Counted from the stretch's first letter, positions 50,335-60,555 are shown. The stretch: DNA of 64,000 bases from Azorinus chamasolen (GCA_963576725.1 OY755242.1:57456480-57520479); one strand, 5' to 3'. Made by a program: numbers and translations. The notes: generated by a model from the letters alone, not told the origin.

Positions 50335-51490
50335 CTGTTACTTTAATAAAAGATATATTGCCAGTTGATTTTCAGATTTCAATTTTATGCCTCAAATAAA
50401 CACATACAATTTGATTTCAGTCCAGTAGCAATACATGTACTTCCTATTTTGATTGAATCATTGGTTTTGTAAAATTCTGTTTTGCAGTCTATTGCAGCTT
50501 TTATTGGTCTTGTTCAGTGTATCTCGGGTAAACTGTCTGCAATGTTGAGTTTGTATCGTAGACTCACCTTCTATTGAACCTCACCTGTTTATCGAACCTT
50601 TCATTTTTTGGTGTTTTTAACGCATGTACAAGAGCATACTACGTCATAAAATCATGAGTGCCGTTGCTTTGTCTGTAAACAATGTATCGTAGCTTTAAAA
50701 ACAAAACATACATCATAAACATAGTTTTGTAAAAACAAAACATACGTCATAAACAGAGTTTTTTTTTCCTTCAACTATGCTAAACATGAGAAAACTCTTA
50801 ATACGTTATAGAATATCAACATAAATTGAAAAGTGTACCACATTAAAAATGTTTGACAACTCTGACCCCTTCAGCTTATGCAAAGGTCGCGTGCCCATGA
50901 AGAAATCATGTGATTATGAGTATTATATTACAGTAAACAGTTTCTAAGTAAAGGTTCGATAAGCAGGTGATATTTTTCTGGCAGCCATTTTTGTTTTTGT
51001 TATGCGGGTGGTGGGGATCACTGGATTGTTTGGGGATTAATAAATGAGAATAAAATTACTTAATTGTTTCAAGGTATGTCTAAAAGATTATTTTGAACTT
51101 CTGATTTATTTTTTTATTCAATATTCACAGTAAACGTTTTCTGTTTCTGGTCAAAGGTTAAGAGGTTCGATAGACGGTGAGACCATGCTATATATGATGT
51201 TGGCATTGATTTACATGAATCATTGCAGCCAAGGTCGAGATTGAAACTTTTGGCTTTAACAAGCTTCATAACAAATGCATAATGGTTGATATATAGATAT
51301 TAAAAAACATCGATAATTGAACGTTTAGGCAAACTATGTTGATCAGTGTAAGAAGTAATCAGAAGCACCTGAGTTCCTGTCGCGATTTCACATAACAAAC
51401 ATACATACGCCGATCATTTAAAGTACACATCGTGTAACTATTGCTTAAAAATACTCTCAAAGTATCAATGGTACCTTATCCAGATATCAG
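50335..51490. other. Intergenic stretch; one possible inverted-repeat element
   Basis: No exon supported. CTCACCTTCTATTGAACCTC (about 50571) faces GAGGTTCGATAGACGGTGAG (about 51161-51180), which could be the ends of an old 610-bp transposon. A 36-bp tandem duplication (AACAAAACATACRTCATAAA) lies at about 50698-50765. Confidence 0.4.
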
Positions 51491-51499
51491 ATATAGGTA

Positions 51500-51620
51500 A
51501 ATAAATGCATACCATCAATATTTCCAATAATGTATCCTTAAAATCCGATGACAGCCCTGGCGGCCATATTGTTTACTGGTTGGCACGAAGTGATTGTACT
51601 TACACAAGATAAGGTTCACA
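51500..51620 (-). promoter_or_regulatory. Candidate promoter / noncoding first exon for the large gene
   Basis: On the minus strand the text reads CAATATGGCCGCCAGG near 51562-51577, resembling a YY1-type initiator site, followed about 60 nt downstream by a GTATGC donor near 51512. Exon 1 has an acceptor just before its ATG, so a split 5' UTR starting here is plausible. No transcript evidence; inference only. Confidence 0.25.
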
Positions 51621-52099
51621 GGTCCCTTTACCGAACAAATTAGAAATTATCGCCAACATTGTGTCGTAATGTCAGAGTGTCTGGACAATTTCTGCTTTAT
51701 TTTGCTTTAAAAAATACAATATTTTAAATATAACTTCGTTAAAGGTTAAAGAAAACAAGTTTCGTCTGTTCAATGAATATTGAAATTTTCTGATTTCCTA
51801 ATTAGCCATCCACTTGTAAGCACAATTCAAGATGTCTGCGCCCATGAAAATATATCGGTGACTTTGAAAACAATTCAGACTTCATTCATCTGTTTAAACT
51901 GGATACTTAATTTCATTGACAACACTTTCTGCTTGTTTCAAAATGCCCGTGAAGAACTATTTTCCAGTGTTTCACAAACTTAGTAAGTATATTGGAACGT
52001 TACTTTTCGTTTTTAGTAAAAATCATCTGATATTTTACTCCACCCGCATAAAAAAAATCCAACGATCTGCATCTTGTATTTAGGCGTTTGCAGGATTAG

Positions 52100-52200
52100 T
52101 CTAATATGAACGACGTCATGGGAGAAATAGCGGTGCTCTTCCGGAATGGCGGACCCTTTTTTATAGTGCACATTTTCACGTGACTTTAACTCTTTCCCTG
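52100..52200 (+). promoter_or_regulatory. Promoter-like cluster (CRE, ETS, YY1-like, E-box)
   Basis: Within 90 bp lie GACGTCAT, CTTCCGG directly followed by AATGGCGG, TTTTTTATAG and CACGTGAC. This grouping is typical of animal core promoters. I see no clear exon downstream on the plus strand, where transposons follow. Confidence 0.25.
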
Positions 52201-52568
52201 TTTATATTTATTCCAAATTTTAATACCTACTGAAAATTCATGGACCAAGTAGCTAATATGAAATAGGCACAGCCTATAAGCGAGCACAGCTGCCAAATGC
52301 ATTCAGCTAAATAAAGTGAAAGCATAACACCAAATATATGGTGAATTTGATGATGTATACACCAGATATAGATGAAATTAGTAACAGCAATTATAAAGTT
52401 CTCTCTAAAAGTAACAGAACAATAAACGAATACAGTACACCTTGATAAAAGTTGAAAGCGCAACTTCAAATAACAAACTTAAACCAACAATCTCTTACTT
52501 TTCTTTAATACATATCCAAGTCGTAAAGTGGTTGATAGATCTACTTTTGGTCCAAGACTGTGACATCT

Positions 52569-53393
52569 CGGTGCTACTAAACAGAGTCTGGTAGAGTCCG
52601 GTAGAGTCTGGTAGAGTCCGGTAGAGTCTGGAGGCCTTTTTAGTGCAATTTAAAGATTATAATGATGTTATATAACATTATTTTGTATGTTTGAAGCTGT
52701 AGTAGTTTATATCCATTAAAAAATGATCGTATATTAGCTTGAAAATACCCGGTAAATAGTATGGCCGCCCTACGTCGGATAGAGTCGTATACTTACTAGG
52801 TTTCGATACTAACAATTTGAGTCCAATTATTCACAAATTGCTACACAATTTTATGTGAAATATGGTTGCAGATACATCTCTACCTTGTTATTAATACATT
52901 AATTCGCTTAATTTTGCAAATGTTGGCCTAAACTTTCCGTTTTCATCTCCAGACACTACCGGTACCCTCCGATCTGAAAAAGGCGAAACAACAATCTGCC
53001 ATACAATACATGTATATCATGTCCATACTGCCTTTGAAATTATAAAAAAAATCGCTTATTAATGTATGTAAAAATGTTTTCTGAAAAAGGGGGAAATGTA
53101 ATACCATATAGACTTCTAAAACTAGAACAGAATCTATCCGACGTAGGTCGGCCATTACCGTGTGGCCCCGGTAATATTTACAGGGAGTTTTCAAGCTATT
53201 ATATGCTCATTTATTAACGGATGTTAATTACTACTGCTGCAAACATACAAAATAGTGCTATATAACAGCATTATAATCTTTAAATTGCCCTTAAACTTCT
53301 AAAAAGGCCTCCAGACTCTACCGGACTCTACCAGACTCTACTGGACTCTACCAGACTCTACCGGACTCTACCAGACTCTGTTTAGTAGCACCC
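52569..53393. mobile_element. Long-TIR transposon (825 bp) with 9-bp duplication, MULE-like
   Basis: GTGACATCT occurs exactly at 52560-52568 and 53394-53402. TIRs of over 200 bp start GGTGCTACTAAACAGAGTC and carry a 10-bp tandem AGAGTCYGGT array (5 units left, about 7 right), then matching sequence to CTACGTCGGATAGA / TCTATCCGACGTAG. No coding capacity. Long TIRs plus a 9-bp duplication are the pattern of Mutator-like elements. Confidence 0.8.
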
Positions 53394-53469
53394 GTGACAT
53401 CTTATTGGCTGATGTTGTGTGTTTCAGACTTATATAAGTGACTGTCCTGCTGCAATTTATTTAATGTAT

Positions 53470-53870
53470 GCTTAATTGGTTAGCGACGATCATGTCACCC
53501 ACCATACTATGTTGATTTAAAAAAAAATGGCTTTAACTGAACCTTGGCAATAAGACAAGTACTGTAATATTAACGTGAAATAGTTGTGTATTGGTTAGCG
53601 ATGTTCATGTCACCCACCATACTTCATTCAATTTCTTATAAACAAAATACTACAGTTAGTAATAAAATGTATATATATTAGCAATATATATATATGTGTG
53701 TTAAATATTGTAATATAATGTGAAATAGTTGTGTATCATGGTTAACGACGATCAAGTCACCCACCAATTTTTTACAAGTTGAATGTTGTAATATATCTGT
53801 GAAATAGAACTTTGTGTATTGGTTAGCGACGTTCATGTCACCCACCAATTTTTACAACTAAAATAAGAAA
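53470..53870 (+). repeat. Four spaced copies of TTGGTTAGCGACGATCATGTCACCCACCA
   Basis: Copies start near 53476, 53591, 53736 and 53819, separated by AT-rich text that also repeats GTGAAATAGTTGTGTATTGG. Irregular period (82-145 bp). Confidence 0.65.
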
Positions 53871-53944
53871 CTCATAATGCTGCGATGTGATGTTTAAATT
53901 ATTGACATAGTCTAAATCACAAGACAGTAGATTAGTGATATTAA

Positions 53945-54472
53945 CCCTTTCCTCCATTGCCAGAAGGGCATTACATGTATAATGTAATACTGCTTAAAGC
54001 AAGCTGAAATTAAGGTTTGGTAATGCTGAAAGCAAGATGACAAAAAACCAGAAACCTCAAGGTGCTTTCTGCGTTACTTTCATCATGATTTAAGCTGCCA
54101 TCAGATCTGTATTCGCCATCATCAGTAAATATTAATTGTAAAAAATATAGTAAAGGTGTCATATGTGTTAAATATGCAGAGGAAATGGTTAAAATGGCAA
54201 GACAAGCTGTGTGTTAGTTGTGGTATATTTGCATGTACACGAGGTACATTTAGGTGCATTGAGATATAAACATGCAGAAAACAGAATATATTGATAGAGC
54301 TGTTGTGTTAGTAACTTAATGTCAATTGATGCTAATGATGGTGATGATAGACTTTGAAGTTACTGGATAGGTCAATAGGATAAGGACAATACTGTGTGCA
54401 TGCATATACATGTATTTATTAAAACATACAACATAATGTTTAGCTATTTCCTATTTAGCATGGAGGAAAGGG
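53945..54472. mobile_element. TTAA-bounded element, 528 bp, with other insertions
   Basis: TTAA at 53941-53944 and 54473-54476; ends CCCTTTCCTCCATTG and TGGAGGAAAGGG. Includes a CTTAAAGCAAG...GCAGAAAGC-type palindrome (53985-54080). Confidence 0.6.
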
Positions 54473-54531
54473 TTAAACATTTGAACTATGTGTTACACAT
54501 GCATACAGTATATCTTAGGGGTAGTTAAAAG

Positions 54532-55150
54532 CTATTTTCGTTTGAAATCCCATGAATCAGAATAATTTTCATCATTAAAATTGTAATCAATAGCATCATC
54601 ATCAGCAGCAGCAGCAACATCTTGCAGACAAGAAGGACAACTTAAGTCATTCTGAACTGTCTTGCAAACAATGGAAAACCACTTGTAAGTTAGCCAGTGA
54701 TCAGGATGAACTCCATCATACATATATGAACATAACTTCATAAGTAAATTTTCTACATTTTTTAGAATTTTGGGCATGCCTCCCTCGTTTTTTTTGTGCT
54801 TGTTTTCTGGATGTCTCTATCCCATCTGATTGTTGGTAGATTGTGCTGAGTGTTTATGTGTGATACTTTTGTATTTATATGTTTTATGTCCTCTTCTAAA
54901 GATTTTTGTTTAGTGTGTATTTCAGTGTCAGAGAATTGGCTTGAATGAAACTTGCTGTGCTTGTTTTTGAATTCTGTCTATTTCTGAAGTGATGCTGGTG
55001 GTATGCTCCCAACCTTTAAAGTTGTGATGTCTGTGTTAAATGCTGTTGCTAAGCCTTCAAGTTGTTCAATTATGTTATTAACTTTCTGTGTAGAATGATT
55101 GTAAATAGAGAATATGTCTTCAAGGCTGTAGGTCTATGTCTGGGATGTTA
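54532..55150 (-). pseudogene. Degenerate coding remnant with a DGVHP block (SGNH-hydrolase-like C-terminus?)
   Basis: The minus strand reads MPKILKNVENLLMKLCSYMY followed by DGVHPDHWLTYKWFSIVCK to a stop at 54532. Upstream, in another frame, EDIFSIYNHSTQKVNNIIEQ and NTKVSHINTQHNLPTIRWDR look like the preceding part, with at least one stop and one frameshift. A D-G-V-H block near the C-terminus fits the DxxH catalytic block of SGNH/GDSL hydrolases. Probably a decayed mobile-element or gene-family copy. Confidence 0.35.
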
Positions 55151-55164
55151 GATGTGGTTGTGTG

Positions 55165-55330
55165 TGAGACAGACAGACAGAATGATTTTTGTAAGCCAGT
55201 AGGCCTATTTAAAGAAGTCAGACAGACAGGCTGATTTATGTAAAACAGTATTTAAAGAAGGACAGAAAGACTACGAAACTTAAACAGTACACTGACAGAC
55301 AGACCAGACAGACAGACTACTCTAGTCGGA
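55165..55330. repeat. Scattered GACAGACAG microsatellite
   Basis: Several short runs of GACAGACAGAC within diverged text. Confidence 0.6.
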
Positions 55331-55339
55331 AAGAACAAG

Positions 55340-56180
55340 TCAGATTTCACCAAGATTTAAGCCATTTTGGTTCAAAATGTAAACAATTCTACGTTGCCGT
55401 AGATCTAGTTCTTTATAAAATCTCAGTGATATACATTCGTTTGCATGTTTCACTCACATATTTATTTAAGCAATCGGCATTTGTTTAAGTAGGTCAAATT
55501 CACGAAAACCGCTTACACCGTCGAAAACACCCTACGCCGGGATAAATATCTAGATGTAGATCTAATTCAAATAATAGTGATGTTTTGTATTGACAACTGA
55601 TTCAAATGAAAGAAAATTTAATAATCAATGTCTAAATTACTCACATACAAAGTTATTGACAGTAGGAACCGGAAGAGTAACACAGCTGAGCCTTGTATGT
55701 AAACAAAATGCACTGCAGACGATAAATGGAAGTCATGTGACCACAACTACGTCACTTACAAGTTGTGGATAATACGTCATCAGATTTGACACACATACAC
55801 TCGGCCTTTTTCGCTAACTGGATCTCGGACGGAGATGTTTACCGAACGGAAAACATTAATTTTCTGGCAAATAAACAGCGATTCAAATAGTTAAATCGAA
55901 TCTATACCGAAACGAAATGCAATTTTCAATTTAGTAAGTTTTAGGAGATCGATTTTCTTCGTAGACAAACGTTGTTGCGATTTGTGTGGACTGTCAGGTA
56001 TTCAATCGTAACTACTCGCCGTATTCCGTCAGAGTTCGGAATATAGGAATCACTCGGAACACCACGGTTATTTCCCTCCATGGTCCAAACCGGAAGTGAA
56101 CATCAGCAGATCCGATTCCAGGTTAACAATGTACAGCCTAGAGAACCAAAATTATATTCTACGCGTTACCATAGAGCTCA
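55340..56180. other. MITE-free, possibly promoter-like stretch
   Basis: No supported ORF. Contains ACCGGAAG (about 55668) and CCGGAAGTGAAC (about 56090), ETS-like sites, and several CG dinucleotides. It may be an unrecognised first exon or promoter; no proof. Confidence 0.25.
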
Positions 56181-56299
56181 CTTCGTGCTCGCTATAATGA
56201 AATATGGAAGGTGGAACATTGTAGTCTTTTTAGAAAGTAAATAAACAGATCTATCAAATTCCATTAGCAAACAGAGCCGTCTGATCTTGGTCTACTGCA

Positions 56300-57667
56300 A
56301 GTCTGTTGCAAGATTATGGAGCACATTGTCCATAGCCAGGTTATGAAACACCTGGAGCAACATCGCATACTCACCGACAGTCAGCATGGCTTCAGAAAGA
56401 GACGCTCCTGTGAAAGCCAGCTTACTCACCATACAAAATATCGCCTCCAGCTTGGATGACAGCGACCAGATTGATGCAGTGCTACTAGATTTTAGCAAAG
56501 CCTTTGACAAGGTTCCTCACAAGCGACTCTCCATCAAGCTGGACTACTAGTCTACTATGGCATCCGCAACCACCTTCTGAAGTGGATCGAGAGTTTCCTC
56601 AGCAATAGAAGTCAGGAAGTTCTTGCTGAAGGCCACACATCGCAATCTGCCCCATCACGTCTGGTGTCCCACAGGCTCTGTTCTTGGTCCTCTACTCTTC
56701 CTCCTGTACATCAACGACATGCCAGGAAGAGTAGCCTCCACCACACGCCTCATCGCAGATGACAGCCTACTGCACCAGAAGATCAGAACAGCCAAAGACA
56801 CTGACATCCTGCAAGAGGACTTAAAGAAACTGGAGCAGTGGGAGAAAGATTGGCAGATGCAATTCAACCCATCCAAATGTGAGACCATACACATAATGAG
56901 GAAGTGTAAGCCCATTAGAAGGACCTATGAGCTTCACGGGCAACAGCTCAGAAATGTCCCAAGCGGTAAGTACCTGGGGGTCACACTGCATGAGAAGCTG
57001 TTATGGAACAACCATGTCGATGACGTCTCCAAAAGAGCCAACAACTCACTAGCATTCCTGAGGAGAAACGTTGCCAGCTGCACAACAGAAGTGAAGGCCC
57101 AATGCTACAAGACGCTGGTACGTCCAATCGTGGAGTACGCATCACCAGTATGGGATCTATATACTGCGACTAACATCACCCAGCTCGAAGCAGTTCAGCG
57201 CAGAGCAGCCAGATTTGTTAAAGGAGACTACAGGACGACAAGCAGCACAAGCCAAATGATTGCCACTCTAGGCTGGCCCACCTTACAAGAACGACGTGCT
57301 GACTCCCGACAGGTAATGATGTACAGGATAGTACACAACCTGATCGACATACCAGCCAACCTGTATCTCCATCCTGCTACTGTGTCTCTCCAGAGAGGGA
57401 GGAACGTTTGCTTCCTGATCCCATTCTGCCACACAGACCTATACAGGCACTCCTTCTTCCCTGCGGCCATACGACTGTGGAATAAGTTGCCGGTAGCCAT
57501 CGCCTCAGCCCCGTCCTTGGACAGCTTGAAGGCAGGCCTGACCACACTGCATTAGAGTCTACGGACAACTTTTATCGATTTTAACCTGCACTTTTGTTTG
57601 TTGCCTCAAAATGCCTTTGTACAGTCACAGTGCGTTGATGCTGCACTTAATGAGAAGAAGAAGAAGT
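56300..57667 (+). mobile_element. 5'-truncated LINE, CR1/Jockey type
   Basis: Carries the C-terminal half of a reverse transcriptase and a 3' end closing with AGAAGAAGAAGAAG (57652-57666), as in CR1/L2-like LINEs. It interrupts a palindromic MITE (GTCTGATCTTGGTCTACT before, TTTGCAAATGTGTAAAAACAC after). Confidence 0.8.
56310..57555 (+). pseudogene. LINE reverse transcriptase, frameshifted C-terminal half
   Basis: Motifs in order: QHGFRKRRSCESQL, LDFSKAFDKVPH, GSVLGPLLFLLYINDMP, the active-site region LIADDSLLH (usually F/Y-A-D-D, here I-A-D-D), then FNPSKCETIHI and YLGVTL, ending with the typical FFPAAIRLWNKLP...APSLDSLK tail and a stop at 57555. A TAG follows the KLDY codons (about 56548), and the reading shifts frame near 56425 and again just before GSVLGP (about 56672). 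The open part from 56623 is 310 codons. Non-functional copy. Confidence 0.85.
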
Positions 57668-58285
57668 TTGCAAATGTGTAAAAACACATTTATGTCTGTA
57701 GCCAGGTAGAGGTTGTGGTGAATCAGTTGATAGGCTTTACTGTGTTGGCATGGTAAGTCAGAGGCCCTGGGTTCGACTCCCAGTCGAGTCACAACCTTTT
57801 CACCATGTTACATTTGGCGCCCAATGTAAATAACCCACAGGGTGATTTATATGAAGATAATATGAAGATTATACGAAGATAATTTGTAATACAATATAAC
57901 CTCTGTTATCCAGCACCCCATGGTTCCACATTAGTATGCCAGTTAAGAGAGTGTGCCTGTTAACAGAATTATGCCTAGATTTACAAGTTTACCCACCCAA
58001 AGATTCATTCCAGCTAGTCCTTTTTCGCAGCCAGTGGAATTCCTCCATGGCAATTAACATATTACACGTAACAGCACCGATCCTGATCAGATAGTTCCAT
58101 TTAAATAGAAAATCTTTGATCAGGATCTACGCTTGTCTATTGTCTTTTTAAACTACATGTGCATGTATAATAGGCATAAACTTGTTAAGCATACAGTCGG
58201 AAGTAAACATACATGTATAAAGGGCTCAACTAAAATGTAGCCGGGTAGAGATTATGGTGAAATAAGTTGATAGGCTTTACTGTAT

Positions 58286-58358
58286 GGCTTGGTAGCTCAG
58301 TCGGTAGAGTGTTGGCATGGTAAGCCAGAGGCCCTGGATTCTAGTCCCAGTCGAGTCA
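58286..58358 (+). ncRNA. tRNA-like sequence inside inner TRIM left LTR (GGT anticodon position)
   Basis: 73 nt that fold as a cloverleaf: acceptor GGCTTGG/TCGAGTC with wobble pairs, D arm GCTC/GAGT, anticodon stem TTGGC/GCCAG around ATGGTAA, and T arm around TTCTAGT here (TTCGAGT in the sister LTR). A box TAGCTCAGTCGG and B box GGTTCGAGTCC (slightly mutated here). Confidence 0.7.
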
Positions 58359-58563
58359 CAACTTTTTCACCATGTTACATTTGGCGCCCAACATAAATAA
58401 CCCACAGGGTGATTTATATGAAGATAATATGAAGATAATTTGTAATAATAAGAAGCTCGTGGAGTGTTCTTTGAGTAAGAATTCGGGACGAATTCTTGTG
58501 TAGAGGGGGTGTGTGTAGCCGGGTAGAGATTATGGTGAAATAAGTTGATAGGCTTTACTGTGT

Positions 58564-58636
58564 GGCTTGGTAGCTCAGTCGGTAGAGTGTTGGCATGGTA
58601 AGCCAGAGGCGCTGGGTTCGAGTCTCAGTCGAGTCA
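58564..58636 (+). ncRNA. tRNA-like sequence inside inner TRIM right LTR
   Basis: Same 73-nt cloverleaf with intact GGTTCGAGTC B box; T stem CTGGG/CTCAG has one weakened pair. The anticodon position reads GGT (Thr), which eukaryotes rarely use as a gene, so a structural or promoter role is likelier than translation. Confidence 0.7.
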
Positions 58637-59001
58637 CAACCTTTTCACCATGTTACATAAACACTGGCACATTGCTTGTATGAACTGCAGGCTCACTCGC
58701 ATGACGTTTCCGATTTCCTGCCATTTCACCGCACTGATACAGACAGACCACACAAATACATGTAAAGTGTCCAAGTATGCCAAATTAGACAAGTAAAAAT
58801 TGTTCACTTATATTCATGTTTCAGAAGTGCTTGATAACAGAGGTTTCTGGTTAAGAGAGGTGCCAATCAACAGAGGTTATACTGTAATAAGAAACTCGTG
58901 GAGTGTTCTTTGAGTAAGAATTCGGAACGGGTTCTTGTGTAGAGGGGGTGTGTGTAGTCTGGTAGAGGATGTGGTGAATCAGTTGATAGGCATTACTGTG
59001 T

Positions 59002-59079
59002 GGCTTGCTAGCTCCGTCGGTAGAGTGTTAAATTGGCATGGTAAGCCAGAGGCCCTGGGTTCGAGTCCCAGTCGAGTCA
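59002..59079 (+). ncRNA. tRNA-like sequence inside outer TRIM right LTR (5-nt insertion)
   Basis: Like the copies above but with about 5 extra nt (TAAAT) before the anticodon stem; T arm CTGGG TTCGAGT CCCAG is perfect. Confidence 0.6.
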
Positions 59080-59103
59080 CAACTTTTTCACCATGTTACA
59101 TAT

Positions 59104-59814
59104 CATAGGGGTCTGAAGTGTGCTTAGGACCCCCTAATGGCACACCTGTGTAAAAAAATCAATTCTGGGTCTAAGTCATTGATTACATATACATTGTATA
59201 ATTTTTATATACATGAAAGGGGTGGAACTCCGCTCGCTATATTCATGGTCTCATTTTGACTGGCCTCAAACAAACCCAAATTGTGTTGCCAATATTTGAA
59301 CTTGCAAGCAAAACTATGCGTCAATCAATAGCATTTATATTTTTCTTTCAAAATATGTATAGGTTCCCATGGCACATAGCTCCGCTTTAGATGAAGAACA
59401 TCTCAAAGTCGAAAATTCTCGTCTAGACACTCAAAAGTTATCCATTATTTGTCTTTCTCCCTGTCATTTACGCTTCGACGGCAGCCATTTTGTACATGTA
59501 TACAATGTGCATAGCTGGTTGCAACATCTTGTCCCAGACGCATGTTGACTTTGAGATGTTCTGCATCTAAAGCAGAGCTATGTACGATAGAAACCTATAC
59601 ATTTTTGGAAAGAAAAATGTAAATACTACTGATTGGCACATAGCTTTGCTTGCTAGGTCAAATATTGTCAAAATGAGACTGTGAATATGGCGAGTTGAGT
59701 TCCATCCCTTTCCTTATGTATATATAATTATGTAATCAATGGCTTCGACCCAGAATGGATTTTTTTACATGGGCGGGAGATTTGGGGGTCCAAGGCACAC
59801 TTCAGACCCCTATG
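59104..59814. mobile_element. Long fold-back element, 711 bp
   Basis: CATAGGGGTCTGAAGTGTGC faces GCACACTTCAGACCCCTATG. Arms of about 310 and 270 bp stay alignable (e.g. GAACATCTCAAAGTC and GACTTTGAGATGTTC) with a loop at about 59415-59546. No ORF. Target duplication not resolved. Confidence 0.7.
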
Positions 59815-60179
59815 GTTTATATGAAGGAAAGTGTTAAGCTTGTTTCAATGTTGGTTTTGTATGTTCAATGTTTCTTTTTGGGGGCTGGTGACCCCACATA
59901 CCTGCTGAATTGCTACTAAATGTTCTGTTATCAAGCATAAATTACTAGAAAGACGCCCAAAAATATGAATTTAATCAGTAAATCTTAAAAAACAAAATGG
60001 ATGCACAGTGGATGGGGGTCAGCCATTTTGGAATCTACCCAATCTAGCCAACATTGTTAGTTGTGTAGGCCCAGATCAATGACCATGTCAAAAATGGTGT
60101 ATCATCTGAGTTTGCATAATCATTTGAAGATTTTTCAAACCTTATGGACAACAAGATGTATTTGTGAAACATTATGGCC

Positions 60180-60555
60180 CAGCCAATTTGACCTTTGATC
60201 CTGAAGGATGACCTTGACCTTGACAGGTCACCCTCAAAATGTGCAGCTTCATGAGATACACATGCATGCCAAATATCAAGTCTCTCTCTCTAATGGCTCA
60301 AAAGTTATTGCCAATGTTAAAGTCGGTGATTTGACCTATATATTTGACCTCTTACCTTGAAGGATGACCTTGACTTTGACATGTCACCCCTCAAAATGTG
60401 CTGCTTTATGAGATACATATGCATGCAAAATTTCAAGTCTCTATCTGTACTGGCTGAAAAGTTATGATCAATGTTAAAGTTTTCCTCAAACAGACAGACA
60501 GACAGACAGGGCAAAAACAATATGCCCCCAGGTCTGATCGGGGGCATAAAAATGA
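60180..60555 (+). repeat. Dispersed repeat, two about 165-bp units with hairpin tail
   Basis: Units share GAAGGATGACCTTGACYTTGACA, CAAAATGTGCWGCTT and AAGTCTCTMTCT; the tail is a CAGACAGACAGACAG run, then ATGCCCCCAGG...CGGGGGCATAAAA. Confidence 0.65.

Larger units (their letters stand above)
58236..58657 (+). mobile_element. Intact inner TRIM, 422 bp, with tRNA-like sequence in each LTR
   Basis: LTRs 58236-58379 and 58514-58657 (both 144 bp, TGTAGCC...TGTTACA, few differences). Internal part of 134 bp: primer-binding site TGGCGCCCAACAT right after the left LTR, complementary to the 3' end of tRNA-Lys(CTT) as I recall it, and a purine-rich AGAGGGGGTG before the right LTR. Flanks TAAAA / TAAAC look like a 5-bp duplication with one change. 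No coding capacity, so it must borrow proteins. Confidence 0.85.
57892..58884. mobile_element. TA-flanked DNA transposon nested in the outer TRIM
   Basis: Ends CAATATAACCTCTGTTATCC and AACAGAGGTTATACTG (inverted), TA at 57890-57891 and 58885-58886. The intact inner TRIM shows the uninterrupted text GTAATAATAAGAAG, so the TA duplication is proven within this window. Non-coding; pogo/Tc1-mariner style. The inner TRIM sits inside it. Confidence 0.8.
57697..59100 (+). mobile_element. Outer miniature LTR element (TRIM) with tRNA-like LTRs, split by nested insertions
   Basis: 5' LTR 57697-57812 (A-box half of the tRNA-like part deleted), primer-binding site TGGCGCCCAATGT from about 57814, internal part to 57889, resuming at 58887 with AAGAAACTCGTGGAGTG, a purine tract AGAGGGGGTG and the 3' LTR 58953-59100. 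The 5' boundary may lie 4 bp further left (TGTCTGTAG). I could not read a target duplication. Confidence 0.75.

Noticed and set aside
51780..51983. 67-codon plus-strand ORF as a host gene
   Set aside because: No recognisable motif and no supported neighbouring exon; length is compatible with chance in AT-rich DNA.
57228..57545. Minus-strand ORFs of 105 and 63 codons
   Set aside because: Antisense shadows of the LINE reverse transcriptase.
58286..58636. Functional tRNA-Thr genes
   Set aside because: They always lie inside the LTRs at the same place, with the rare GGT anticodon position and wobble-rich acceptor; a retrotransposon part is the better explanation.
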